DNA of 64,000 nucleotides from Acidobacteriota bacterium (GTDB lineage: Bacteria > Acidobacteriota > Vicinamibacteria > Vicinamibacterales > UBA2999), in the NCBI GenBank assembly GCA_947482665.1, contig CANKJK010000014.1, positions 1 to 64,000 on the forward strand, written 5' to 3'. Below, one piece after another: positions 1 to 8,037 of this stretch. Every line of letters begins with the position of its first letter. Positions within the stretch are counted from its first letter, which is position 1. Below the pieces are notes generated by a model, which saw nothing but the letters and a program-made list of their open reading frames with translations, ran no database searches and was not told where the DNA came from. The translations under genes were made by a program, and so were the position numbers.

Positions 1-236
1 ACCGGCGCCTCCGCGGGCGCCGGCACATCGGTCCGGGGCTTCTTCGCCGACCCTGACGCCGCCGGGGCCGGTGCGGCAGGCGTGGGCTTTGTCGCGGGCA
101 CGGCATGGGGCGCTGCCGGTGCGGTCGAGACGGACGTCTCCGCCGGGGCAGGCTCTGATGCCGTCCGATTCAGGAAGAGATAGACGCCACCCAACACCAC
201 GATGGCCGCCACTAGCGCGATGAGCGTTCGATTCAC
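1..236 (-). CDS. Partial membrane-anchored Ala/Pro-rich protein (N-terminus only)
   Basis: Only the first 78 codons lie in the window; the frame stays open to the left edge. A GTG at 236-234 starts a protein whose residues 4-22 form a single hydrophobic segment (RTLIALVAAIVVLGG and on), followed by a low-complexity Ala/Pro/Thr stretch. This suggests an inner-membrane anchor with a flexible periplasmic linker. It diverges from the DUF4159 gene with about 48 bases between starts. The start is inferred from the hydrophobic segment lying right behind it. The linker recalls TonB, TolA or SPOR-type proteins, but no family can be named from this piece. Confidence 0.5.
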   Translation of the reverse strand, partial: MNRTLIALVAAIVVLGGVYLFLNRTASEPAPAETSVSTAPAAPHAVPATKPTPAAPAPAASGSAKKPRTDVPAPAEAP

Positions 237-284
237 GGCGCCAATCGTACCGCAACCGCGGTGGCCGGCAGTAGACTGGCCCCC

Positions 285-1100
285 ATGGCACGCCACGCCG
301 GCCGCGTTGCCGCGGCCGTGGCCCTCGCGCTCGCCCTGGCCACCGTGATGACCGTCTCGGCGCAACGGCGGCGCTCGGGTGCCATCGCCATCGCGTCGGA
401 CCGCGACTTCGATGGCGGCTTCCAGTTTTGCCGCATTGCGTTCCGGCAGAGCCCGGATGGCGACGGTGGCGGCTGGTCCGTGGACTACCCGCAGGCGGAC
501 AGGAACGTCAGCGTCCGTCTCTCGGAGCTGACACGCGCGGCGGTGCGCCTACCGGGGGGCGAACCCCAGCACCTGGTGCTGCGCCTCACGGATGACACAC
601 TGTTCCGCTGCCCGTTCATCATGATGACGGAAGTCGGCGCGGCGTATTTCGACGCGGCGGAAGCGGCGCGGCTCCGCGCCTATCTCCTCAAGGGGGGCTT
701 CCTCTGGGTCGACGACTTCTGGGGTCCCTACGCCTGGAGCATCTGGGAGCGCGAGATTCGCAAGGCGCTGCCGGCGGGCGACTTCCCGATCACCGACCTG
801 CCGTTCGACCATCCGATCTACCGGACGCAGTTCATCCTCAACAGGGGCGTCCCGCAGATTTCCTCAATCAACTTCTGGCTCGGCTCCGGCCACACGTCTG
901 AACGCGGCGCCGACAGCGTGGAGCCGCACGGCCGGGCCATCCGCGATGCAGAGGGCCGCGTGCTCGTGTTCATGACCCACAACACGGATATCGGTGATTC
1001 GTGGGAGCGAGAAGGCGAAGACCCGAACTACTTCCGGCTCTTCTCACTGCCTGGGTACAGTCTGGGAATCGATGTCCTGCTCTACGCGATGACGCACTGA
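285..1100 (+). CDS. DUF4159 domain secreted protein
   Basis: A 271-residue protein with a signal peptide: basic MARHAGR, hydrophobic core to about residue 25, and a likely cleavage after SAQ. The mature part matches DUF4159 by recognition, including YLLKGGFLWVDDFWG and a final segment (GYSLGIDVLLYAMTH) usual for the family's end. DUF4159 proteins are periplasmic or membrane-associated; their function is not established, and they often accompany MoxR/DUF58 clusters, which are not seen here. A GTG at 261 is in frame, but the ATG at 285 puts the signal peptide in the normal place. Its last 57 bases overlap the convergent PH-domain gene. Confidence 0.85.
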   Translation: MARHAGRVAAAVALALALATVMTVSAQRRRSGAIAIASDRDFDGGFQFCRIAFRQSPDGDGGGWSVDYPQADRNVSVRLSELTRAAVRLPGGEPQHLVLRLTDDTLFRCPFIMMTEVGAAYFDAAEAARLRAYLLKGGFLWVDDFWGPYAWSIWEREIRKALPAGDFPITDLPFDHPIYRTQFILNRGVPQISSINFWLGSGHTSERGADSVEPHGRAIRDAEGRVLVFMTHNTDIGDSWEREGEDPNYFRLFSLPGYSLGIDVLLYAMTH

Positions 1101-1592
1101 CGAGGCAGGCCCGGCGTCATGCAGGCCGGCTCCCTCTCCGGACACACTCTGCGCCTGAATGGCACGCCGAAATTCAAGAGGTCTGGCGATGGCGTGAAAC
1201 GTCTCCTTCACGCCGCCGGTCCCCGACAGCGACACCGTGCCGTAGTTGAAGAGGCGTCCCGGCACGCTCTGCTCCACGGAGATCGCTTCAATCTGACGGA
1301 GCAGCAACTCCAGGGTCCTGCGCCGCACCAGGCCGACCTTGATGACCACCCGTTTGTCGGTGACGCCGAACTCCGAGGTCCGGGCATCGATCCAGGGCGG
1401 TACGGCTAGCAGGGCTCCAACGAACAGCACCGCGGCGCCTGCGGCAGCGGGCACATCTGTTGACGCGGACGCCACGAGCAGCGCCAGCCCCACGACGGCC
1501 ACGGCCGCGGCACGCAGGTACACGATCGGGTGCAGGCGTGCGCGCGCCACCACACGTTCGCCGGGCAGCAGACTTGAATCGAGATATTTCAT
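1044..1592 (-). CDS. Bacterial PH (bPH2/DUF304) domain membrane protein
   Basis: A 182-residue protein. Residues about 20-40 and 45-63 are two membrane segments, followed by a bacterial PH-like domain: EFGVTDKRVVIKVGLVRRR, then ISVEQSVPGRLFNYGTVSL and an FHAIARPLEFRRAI end. bPH2 proteins resemble YdbS/YdbT-type inner-membrane proteins; a specific ligand is not known. The ATG at 1592 has a strong Shine-Dalgarno (AGGAGG, 5 bases upstream), which decides the start over longer frames. It is last in a minus-strand run after the two-TM protein (25-base gap). The tail beyond the PH domain overlaps the convergent DUF4159 gene by 57 bases and is not typical of the family. Confidence 0.85.
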   Translation of the reverse strand: MKYLDSSLLPGERVVARARLHPIVYLRAAAVAVVGLALLVASASTDVPAAAGAAVLFVGALLAVPPWIDARTSEFGVTDKRVVIKVGLVRRRTLELLLRQIEAISVEQSVPGRLFNYGTVSLSGTGGVKETFHAIARPLEFRRAIQAQSVSGEGAGLHDAGPASSVRHRVEQDIDSQTVPRQ

Positions 1593-1617
1593 CACGTCCT
1601 CCTTGGACGCGCCCCGC

Positions 1618-1965
1618 TCAGGCGTCGTCGCGATCCCAATGGAACCGATGCAGCCCGCGGTGCACGACCGGCGCGAGCACAATCCCGGTCACCGCCAGGA
1701 ACAGCACGCCCGCGTACAGGGCATAGAACCCCGCAAACAGCTTCCCCGCATCTGACTGCGGTGCATGGACAGGACCCATGCCGCCGAGCAGCATGGCCGC
1801 TTCCAGAAACGCATCGGGCATCGAGAGATGCTCAATGTCCATATACCCGGTCATGCCAGCGGCCAGTGATACGGCCATCAGCAGCGCCGCGGCCAGGGCA
1901 TGCCGCGCAATCCGCCACAGAAACTGGCTGCGCGGAAGAACTGGGGTATGACGACGCTCGTACAT
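1618..1965 (-). CDS. Small conserved two- or three-TM membrane protein
   Basis: 115 residues. Hydrophobic segments lie at about 19-39 (IARHALAAALLMAVSLAAG) and 80-98 (FYALYAGVLFLAVTGIVLA), with a cytoplasmic-looking His/Arg-rich tail (HRGLHRFHWDRDDA). The middle (GGMGPVHAPQSDAGKLF) could be a re-entrant loop. The arrangement resembles small proteins seen near ion-channel genes in other bacteria, but I cannot assign a function. It sits between the 7TM/PAS sensor (15-base gap) and the PH-domain protein on the same strand, so the three are probably cotranscribed membrane or signalling proteins. Confidence 0.7.
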   Translation of the reverse strand: MYERRHTPVLPRSQFLWRIARHALAAALLMAVSLAAGMTGYMDIEHLSMPDAFLEAAMLLGGMGPVHAPQSDAGKLFAGFYALYAGVLFLAVTGIVLAPVVHRGLHRFHWDRDDA

Positions 1966-1980
1966 CGAATGACCGCCGAC

Positions 1981-3180
1981 TCAGACGGCCGCGCTCAGTT
2001 CAGGATAGAGCCGCGATACGCACACCGGGCAGATGCCGTGGGTAAACTCCACTTGTCGCGCGGGGCTTCGGTAGGCCTCGGCATGCACCCACCGCCCCAA
2101 CTCCGTGCGCACCTTGTGGCAACCCGCGCAGATCGGCAGCAGGGGTGCGTTCATCGCATGCGGCGGCGGCGCGACGGCGTCCTGCTCGAGGATCCGCGCC
2201 ACGAGCAGTCGCCCAGCTCTCGCGCCCCAGCGGTCCGACACCGGCACGACCCGGACCGCCACCGCGGCGCCGGACACACGGACCACGACATCGCAGGTAT
2301 CGGGCACATGCATCCAGGACGGATAGCCCATCTGCCGCGCGAGCTCTCCGCGGTCCGCGAGCCTCGGTTCATCGGCGGCACGGTTCGCGAACACCTCTCG
2401 GCCCTGGGCATCAAGGACGATCACGGCGTCACTCATCGCCTGCATGAAGGCCGCGCGCGCCTGCGGCACGAGATCAAGCAGTCCCTGCCGCAGGACCAGC
2501 CAGGCGAGCAGGCCGCCACTGATCCCCACGGCGATGGCCACCAGGTCGAATCCTGGCCATGGCCCCAGCTTGAAGACCGACACCACGTTGGCCACCCACG
2601 GCACGCCAACCACGACGAGCACGACCGCGGTCGCCTGGCGGAAGTCATGCGCGACAGATGAGAGCGACCGGATCAGCAGCACCGCGGCGGCGACGTTCAG
2701 CGCGTAGTGCTGCCCCATCAGCACCCAGAAGAACCAGCCATAGTGGTAGAGCGCCAGAGAGGCGCCGGGACGAAGCTCAATCGACGACCAGATGCCGTGA
2801 TGCCAGGGATTGGTCCACACCATGACCAGCGCCAACAGCGGCACGCCCCAGACCGCGAACGCCAGCCGCGGGCTCACCCGCCCCTCCGCGCCTGTCAGCT
2901 CCCGTGACGCGAGGAAGAAGAAGGGCGATGCCGAGACGACGCCGAGATACTGAATCTGGGAGAACAACTGGCGCGCAGCCACGGTCTGGGCGCGGACCTC
3001 GAAGGTGTCGCAGAGCGCCCACCAGGACACGGAGAGGAGGAGATACGCGAGCGGGCGACCGCCCGGTGCATGACGACGCGGCCACACGACAACACCCGCC
3101 GCGAAGGCGACGAGTCCTGCCACGAGGTACACGAGCGAAAACAGACCAGCCTGCATAGAAGCGCGCCGAACCCGGCGCAT
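1981..3180 (-). CDS. 7TM sensor with PAS-like domain and C-terminal CxxC domain, no kinase
   Basis: 399 residues. The first ~225 form seven to eight hydrophobic segments matching the N-terminal 7TM module of some histidine kinases (WPRRHAPGGRPLAYLLLSVS, WWALCDTFEV). A short PAS-like region follows (MSDAVIVLDAQGREVFANRA). The last ~50 residues are the small motif LPICAGCHKVR...FTHGICPVCVSRLYPEL, found at the end of many PAS/GGDEF/receiver proteins and possibly metal-binding. No HisKA, HATPase, GGDEF or other output domain is present, so it must signal through a partner or through the CxxC module. A second ATG at 3156 (MQAGLFSL) may be the true start. It is followed closely by the two-TM gene. 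Confidence 0.85.
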   Translation of the reverse strand: MRRVRRASMQAGLFSLVYLVAGLVAFAAGVVVWPRRHAPGGRPLAYLLLSVSWWALCDTFEVRAQTVAARQLFSQIQYLGVVSASPFFFLASRELTGAEGRVSPRLAFAVWGVPLLALVMVWTNPWHHGIWSSIELRPGASLALYHYGWFFWVLMGQHYALNVAAAVLLIRSLSSVAHDFRQATAVVLVVVGVPWVANVVSVFKLGPWPGFDLVAIAVGISGGLLAWLVLRQGLLDLVPQARAAFMQAMSDAVIVLDAQGREVFANRAADEPRLADRGELARQMGYPSWMHVPDTCDVVVRVSGAAVAVRVVPVSDRWGARAGRLLVARILEQDAVAPPPHAMNAPLLPICAGCHKVRTELGRWVHAEAYRSPARQVEFTHGICPVCVSRLYPELSAAV

Positions 3181-3210
3181 TGCGGGAGCGTACTACAGCC
3201 GCATCACGGT

Positions 3211-4047
3211 TCAGAGCGGGCCTGACGGCCCTGTCACAACATGTGCCTGAGAGTGCCCAGAGAAATGCGTGACCTGAATCTCGCGGCCGAAGGCGCGTGA
3301 GAGCTGCGGCCCCGTCAGGACATCGGCCCGCGGGCCGTCCGCAATCACGCGTCCGTCCTTCAGCAGGAGGATCCGGCCGATCTCGGGCACGATCTCCTCG
3401 AGGTGATGCGTCACAAGCAGCAGCGTCGTACTCGTGCGACTCACGGCACGGACCGTTTCAAGGAAGTCGTGTCGCGCGGCCAGATCGAGTCCGGTCGTGG
3501 GTTCATCAAGCAGGAGTAACGCGGGTTCAGCGACGAGCGCACGGGCGATGAGTACGCGACGCCGCTCACCGGCGGAGAGCTGCGGCAGCAGCTTCGTGGC
3601 CAGGGGCAGGAGGCCCACCGCATCGAGCGCGGCGCGCGCCCGCTCCCGTTGTGCGCGCGTCACCGCGTGGTGGACGAACACGCCTTCGCTCCCGAGCAGT
3701 CCCGAGACGACCGCATCGAGCACCGGAACGCGTCCACCGGCGCTGCTGCGTGCGAATCCGCTATCCAGATCGGCGGAGACCAGGCCAACGCGGCGCATCA
3801 GTTCGGTGCGCTCGATGCGCGTCCGTCCGAACCAGCGAATGGGTTCCGGATACTCCGGTGACGCCAACGGGTGCTCCGCAAGCGTGAGCAGACGAATGAG
3901 GGAGGACTTGCCCGATCCGTTCGGGCCGAGAATGGCGGCGTGACCGCCAGAAGGAATCGTGAAGGAGAGCTGGTGGAGAACCTGCGCGTCGCCCCGAATG
4001 AGCGACGCGCCGGCCACGATCAGGACTGGTGGGTGCTGAGAACTCAC
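3211..4047 (-). CDS. ABC transporter ATP-binding protein (ModF/YlmA-like)
   Basis: 278 residues, one complete ABC ATPase: Walker A GPNGSGKSS at about 41-49, signature LSAGERRR, Walker B ALLLLDEPT, D-loop GLDLAARH and switch His in LLLVTHHLEE. No membrane permease is adjacent. Soluble ABC proteins of this kind, such as the YlmA type, may work with distant permeases or act non-transport. The frame stays open far upstream through the SWIB gene, but that extension is only Lys-tail antisense code. The GTG at 4047, just after the SWIB stop at 4074, starts the protein immediately before the first ABC strand. Probably cotranscribed with SWIB. Confidence 0.88.
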   Translation of the reverse strand: MSSQHPPVLIVAGASLIRGDAQVLHQLSFTIPSGGHAAILGPNGSGKSSLIRLLTLAEHPLASPEYPEPIRWFGRTRIERTELMRRVGLVSADLDSGFARSSAGGRVPVLDAVVSGLLGSEGVFVHHAVTRAQRERARAALDAVGLLPLATKLLPQLSAGERRRVLIARALVAEPALLLLDEPTTGLDLAARHDFLETVRAVSRTSTTLLLVTHHLEEIVPEIGRILLLKDGRVIADGPRADVLTGPQLSRAFGREIQVTHFSGHSQAHVVTGPSGPL

Positions 4048-4073
4048 CGCGTCCTGTTGACGTCGTGCGACGC

Positions 4074-4439
4074 CTACTTCTTGACGTGCTTGTTGACGAG
4101 CTTGGTCATCTCGAACATGTTCACGCTCGCCTTGCCGCCAAAGACGACCTTGAGCGCAGCGTCCGCGTTGATGACGCGCTTGTTCTTCTTGTCCTGCAGG
4201 CTGTTCTTCTTGATGTAGAGCCAGAGCTTCTTCGTGAGCTCCGTGCGCGGGAGCGGCTTGTCGCCGACGACCGCTGCGAGTGCGGCGTCCGGCGTGACCG
4301 GCGCCATGAACGCGGCGTTCGGCTTGCGGGCGGTCTTCTTCTTCGCGGGCTTCGCCGCCTTCACAGCCTTCTTCGCGGGCTTTACCGCCTTCTTCGCGCT
4401 CTTCTTCGCAGCCTTCTTCTTGGTCGCCTTCTTGGCCAT
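4074..4439 (-). CDS. SWIB/MDM2 domain protein with histone H1-like basic tail
   Basis: 121 residues. Residues 1-40 are repeats of KKAAKK/AKPAKK type, as in histone H1-like DNA-compacting tails. Residues ~43-121 are a SWIB domain (LPRTELTKKLWLYIKKNSLQ, then NADAALKVVFGGKASVNMFE). SWIB proteins in bacteria such as Chlamydia and other phyla are thought to bind DNA or protein in chromatin-like contexts; the function here is inferred. A good Shine-Dalgarno (AAGGAG) precedes the ATG at 4439. The gene lies 26 bases before the ABC ATPase on the same strand. Confidence 0.92.
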   Translation of the reverse strand: MAKKATKKKAAKKSAKKAVKPAKKAVKAAKPAKKKTARKPNAAFMAPVTPDAALAAVVGDKPLPRTELTKKLWLYIKKNSLQDKKNKRVINADAALKVVFGGKASVNMFEMTKLVNKHVKK

Positions 4440-4570
4440 TGAATCTCCTTTGGAGAGGGTGAAGCGTGTCTGGCGGATGGTAGCACGCTCCGGGGTATGA
4501 GTTCACCCGGGAAACACCATAGGTGGGGGTCCCCGTCGAGGGGGAGGCGGTGGCCTGACCAGCGGGCGGC
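4440..4570. other. Intergenic, SWIB upstream region
   Basis: 131 bases between the SWIB start and the stop of the K+ channel, with no reading frame of its own. On the minus strand it carries the SWIB ribosome binding site and must contain the SWIB promoter. I see no strong -35/-10 pair. Confidence 0.4.
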
Positions 4571-5584
4571 TCAGCCGCGCGACGCGGTATCGCGCTCGCC
4601 GCAGGCCTCATCAAAGGTGCGGATCTGCCCACGCGTCCCAAACACGATCAGCACATCGCCGGCAGCCAGCACGAAGTCCGCCGGGGGGCTCTGGAGCACT
4701 TCCCCCTTCCGCTGCACGGCCACGATGCCGAGGCCCCAGCGCCGACGCACATCAGCCTCCGCAAGCGAGACTCCCGCCAGCGGGCTCGCCGCCCGCAGCA
4801 CCGTCTGATCCAGCTGCAGGTCCGTGTCCCCTCTGAGGGAGGCATCGAAGAAGCTGACGATCGTCGGCTTGACCACCATGTGCGCCAGCCGGTTGCCGCC
4901 GATTTGATACGGATTCACGACGCGATCAGCTCCCGCCTGGAGGATCCGCCGCTCGGCCTCGGCCGCCGTCGCCCGTGCCACGATGAACAACCGCGCGTTC
5001 AGCGAGCGGGCCGTCAGGACGGTGTAGACGTTGTGGGCGTCATCGTTCAGACAGGCAACCAGGCCGCTGGCCGACGCGATGTTGGCCTGTTGCAGGGTCT
5101 CGACCGAGGTGGCGTCTCCCGAGACGAACGGCACCCCGGCCTCGCTCAGGGCCGCGATCCGATCAGCCTCCCGCTCGACCACCACCACCGACCGCTCGGA
5201 CCGCAGCAACTCTGCCACCACGGCCCGGCCCATGCGTCCGTATCCGCAGACGATCTCGTGGCCGCTCAGTCGCTCAATCATGCGTGACCTCCGCGCTCGC
5301 CCCAGGACGAGCCGCAATTCACCCTCGATGACCGTGCGGGCGATGTCGGTCGCCAGAAACAGAAACATGCCCAGGCCGGCCACCAGCAGCACGACCGTGA
5401 AGAACTGCCCGGCCCGGCTGAGCGGCACGACCTCCCGGTAGCCGACCGTGGTCAGGGTGATCACGGTCATGAACACGGCATCCCACCAGCCGGCGCCCTC
5501 GATCAGGACATAGCCTGCCGTGCCAATGAAACCGAGGGCCAGCAACAGGCCAGACGCCAGCAACAGACGCTTGTGAGACGGCAT
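4571..5584 (-). CDS. Two-TM potassium channel with RCK (TrkA-N/TrkA-C) domains
   Basis: 337 residues. TM1 is at about 7-28, the pore helix plus selectivity filter TTVGY at 45-49, and TM2 at about 58-80. An RCK/TrkA-N Rossmann domain follows (VCGYGRMGRAVVAELL near 112-127, acidic FVSGDATSVETL), then a TrkA-C domain (near 250-325). This is the MthK/Kch-type architecture: a tetrameric inner-membrane K+ channel gated by ligand binding at the RCK ring. The filter continues as RE instead of the usual GD (TVGYRE). It lies 37 bases after the DUF5916 gene on the same strand, but a functional link is not evident. Confidence 0.93.
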   Translation of the reverse strand: MPSHKRLLLASGLLLALGFIGTAGYVLIEGAGWWDAVFMTVITLTTVGYREVVPLSRAGQFFTVVLLVAGLGMFLFLATDIARTVIEGELRLVLGRARRSRMIERLSGHEIVCGYGRMGRAVVAELLRSERSVVVVEREADRIAALSEAGVPFVSGDATSVETLQQANIASASGLVACLNDDAHNVYTVLTARSLNARLFIVARATAAEAERRILQAGADRVVNPYQIGGNRLAHMVVKPTIVSFFDASLRGDTDLQLDQTVLRAASPLAGVSLAEADVRRRWGLGIVAVQRKGEVLQSPPADFVLAAGDVLIVFGTRGQIRTFDEACGERDTASRG

Positions 5585-5621
5585 GGCCGACCCGTATCAG
5601 CGCCCCGCGGAGTTCGCCGCG

Positions 5622-7910
5622 CTAGTACCGGAATACACGATTGATCTTGAACACGACGGAGCGGTTCTGCAGGTCAGGGAAACCCGGCGCGAGGGTGTCA
5701 CCCTGGGAGTTGAACACCAGGAACATCTCGCTGCCGGGCCGATACTCCCAGCGGAACCGGACGTTGGCGGCCAGTGTCTGCGAGGCCTCGTTGTACTGCA
5801 CGAGCGCGCTGACGAAAGACAGCGGACTCAGCGTGTAGGTCACGCGCGACGTCACGAGCTTCTGCGTGAACTGCCCGCGGCTCACATCGACCTTGTTCAC
5901 AGTCAGAGAAGGCTCGATCGAAATCTGCGGCCCGATGTTGAGCCGGCCGGATGAGATCGCGAATGTCGTCTTGTTGCCGTCGTAGAACGAGCCTTGCTCG
6001 AGCGAGATATTGGCCGAGAGGTTCCGCTGTTTACCGAAGTTGTAGCCGATCTTGCCGCTCTGAAAATCGTAGTCCCCAACGGGGAGGATGACGCCAGCGG
6101 CGATACGGAAGGGCGCGGGCAGGAACTCGTGCTGCTTGTTGAATTCCACGAAGAACAGATCGCTGCTCTGGAATTGCGTCTCGAAGTGCCCAGTCGTCAG
6201 CCGGCTTTCAAGGTGCCCGGTCTTGTTGTTGTCGATATTCGTAAAGGTCGCCTGGTACAGATACTTTCGAATGAGCTTGCTCTTCTTCGGTCTCGGGCTG
6301 AAGCGGAACATCCCCAGTTCCTTCCGCATGTCCAGGCGCCGTGAGAACCCCATTTGTGCGTTGAACCCGCGCTCGACGACGAGATGCTCGGCCTGTGCGG
6401 CGTACCGGTCGGCGTTGTAGTCGAGAAACGCCCGGTACGTATTTGGATTCGTCGCCGTGCCCGAACTCTTCGACTGCGCCCAGAAGCCACTCAGCGCCAG
6501 GTCTGGCCCAAACGAGAAATTGCTGTCAGCCCCGTAGGTCTGAGACGCATCACGACCTGCGGTGTCGATGGAGCGATTTGTCAGCATCATTCCGACGCTG
6601 CTGCGCCGGAGGATGTCCCTCTTCAGACGCAGCACGGAGAAATTGGTTGCCCGCGTGTTGGTGACATCCTCGGTGCCCGTCTCAACGTTCAGGGCCCCGA
6701 GCGTGAAACGCCCGACCTTGCCAGACAGACGACCGCCACCCCGGATCGGCACTTCGCGCCCGTTGGCAAGGCCGATGGACCGGCTGTAGAAGATCAGCGG
6801 CACATCGCTCGCGACGTTGGCGGTGGTCGTGGTGGAGCCGAAGGCAAAGATGCCGCCGTTCTCCAGGAAGAAGTCCCGCTTCTCCGGAAAGAAGAGGCTG
6901 AACCGCGTGAGGTTGACCTGCTGCTCGTCGGCTTCCACCTGCGCGAAGTCGGTATTGACGGTGAGGTCCGCGAGCAGACTCCGCGTCACCGCATACTTTG
7001 CGTCCACACCCACATCGCCACCCAGATCATTCTCCACGGCTGGCCGCACGAGGCGGTCCGTGGTCAGATTGCCACGGACGTAGGGCTTGATATCGAGGTT
7101 CTTTCCGCCCGGAGGCACCTCAATCCCCACCAGCGTGGCAGCCATCGCGGCGCGGAAGTGGCCCTGGCTGCCCACAGACGCCGGAATCGGCGTGAAATAC
7201 GAATACTCGTTCTTCAGCATGTTGTGCCGGCGGAACTGGACGCCCCACACCTGCTGCGTGCCGGGATTGTAGCGAAGCGATTTGAACGGCACAGCGGCCT
7301 CCACGACATAGCCGCCCTCGAATCGCCCGGTCTTGACGTCCCAGATTGGATTCCAGTCCAAGCTGATCTGTCGCTCGTTCGTGACCTGGCCGTCGATGCG
7401 GCCGCCAGCCGCCGAGATTTCGAAGAAGAGCATGTTGCGGCGATCATGAAAGGTGTCAAAACCGAACGCGAACTGGTCGTTCTGCACGATGTTCGTGTTG
7501 TCACGCCGCATCTCGTTCGCAATGATCTGGTCCGGATGCGTTTCCCAGCATCGCGCCACGACGTAGACGTTGTCCTTATCGAAGAACACCCAGACGTCGG
7601 TCTTCTCGGTGGCCGGCGCCCCTTCCTTGGGATCGTTCTGAATGAAGTCGCTCATGAACGGCGTGTCGCGATACACAGCCTCGTCGAGGTGCCCGTCGAT
7701 CTTGAGCGGTGTCGCAATCCGGACGGCGCGGACCGTCGCCTTTCCCGATGCGTCCCGGTTGACGACGGCCGGAGCCATTGGCGGAGCCGGGGTCATCGCC
7801 GAGGTCGGCGACACTGAGCCCGAGGGAGCCTGCGCTTGCGCCTGGGCGGAAACGGCAAGGGCGCCAACGAACAGAACGACACATACAGGGCGAAGGGAAC
7901 TGATAAACAT
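5622..7910 (-). CDS. DUF5916 outer-membrane protein with CBM9-like domain
   Basis: 762 residues. Signal peptide (MFISSLRPVCVVLFVGALAVS, cleavage near AQAQA), then a family-9 carbohydrate-binding-like beta sandwich (IDGHLDEAVYRDTPF, FIQNDPKEGAPATEKT, WVFFDKDNVYVVARC). The remaining ~480 residues are DUF5916, predicted to form an outer-membrane barrel, with its hallmark FFPEKRDFFLENGGIFAFGS at about 320-340 and a terminal aromatic (RVFRY). Substrate unknown; such proteins are common in Acidobacteria and Bacteroidetes. An in-frame extension upstream to 8099 has no signal peptide and overlaps the divergent LLM gene, so the ATG at 7910 is preferred. Confidence 0.93.
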   Translation of the reverse strand: MFISSLRPVCVVLFVGALAVSAQAQAQAPSGSVSPTSAMTPAPPMAPAVVNRDASGKATVRAVRIATPLKIDGHLDEAVYRDTPFMSDFIQNDPKEGAPATEKTDVWVFFDKDNVYVVARCWETHPDQIIANEMRRDNTNIVQNDQFAFGFDTFHDRRNMLFFEISAAGGRIDGQVTNERQISLDWNPIWDVKTGRFEGGYVVEAAVPFKSLRYNPGTQQVWGVQFRRHNMLKNEYSYFTPIPASVGSQGHFRAAMAATLVGIEVPPGGKNLDIKPYVRGNLTTDRLVRPAVENDLGGDVGVDAKYAVTRSLLADLTVNTDFAQVEADEQQVNLTRFSLFFPEKRDFFLENGGIFAFGSTTTTANVASDVPLIFYSRSIGLANGREVPIRGGGRLSGKVGRFTLGALNVETGTEDVTNTRATNFSVLRLKRDILRRSSVGMMLTNRSIDTAGRDASQTYGADSNFSFGPDLALSGFWAQSKSSGTATNPNTYRAFLDYNADRYAAQAEHLVVERGFNAQMGFSRRLDMRKELGMFRFSPRPKKSKLIRKYLYQATFTNIDNNKTGHLESRLTTGHFETQFQSSDLFFVEFNKQHEFLPAPFRIAAGVILPVGDYDFQSGKIGYNFGKQRNLSANISLEQGSFYDGNKTTFAISSGRLNIGPQISIEPSLTVNKVDVSRGQFTQKLVTSRVTYTLSPLSFVSALVQYNEASQTLAANVRFRWEYRPGSEMFLVFNSQGDTLAPGFPDLQNRSVVFKINRVFRY

Positions 7911-8037
7911 AAGCGTAAAAGGATAGTCCAGTCGGGGCCGGGCCCGGCCCCTGCGTCGCGGATTCAGCGGCAGGCCGCGACAACCCGCGACGTGGCCCGC
8001 GCACCTATACTGCGGTCCAGCCTCTCGGCCAGAATCC

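Noticed and set aside
2041-2140. Heme c site CAGCH in the 7TM sensor
   Set aside because: The same position is CxxCK in the known terminal motif, so CxxCH here is a coincidence; the domain would also lie on the cytoplasmic side.
3211-4641. Longer start for the ABC ATPase (to 4641)
   Set aside because: The extra part translates SWIB coding sequence in another frame; the GTG at 4047 fits the domain start.
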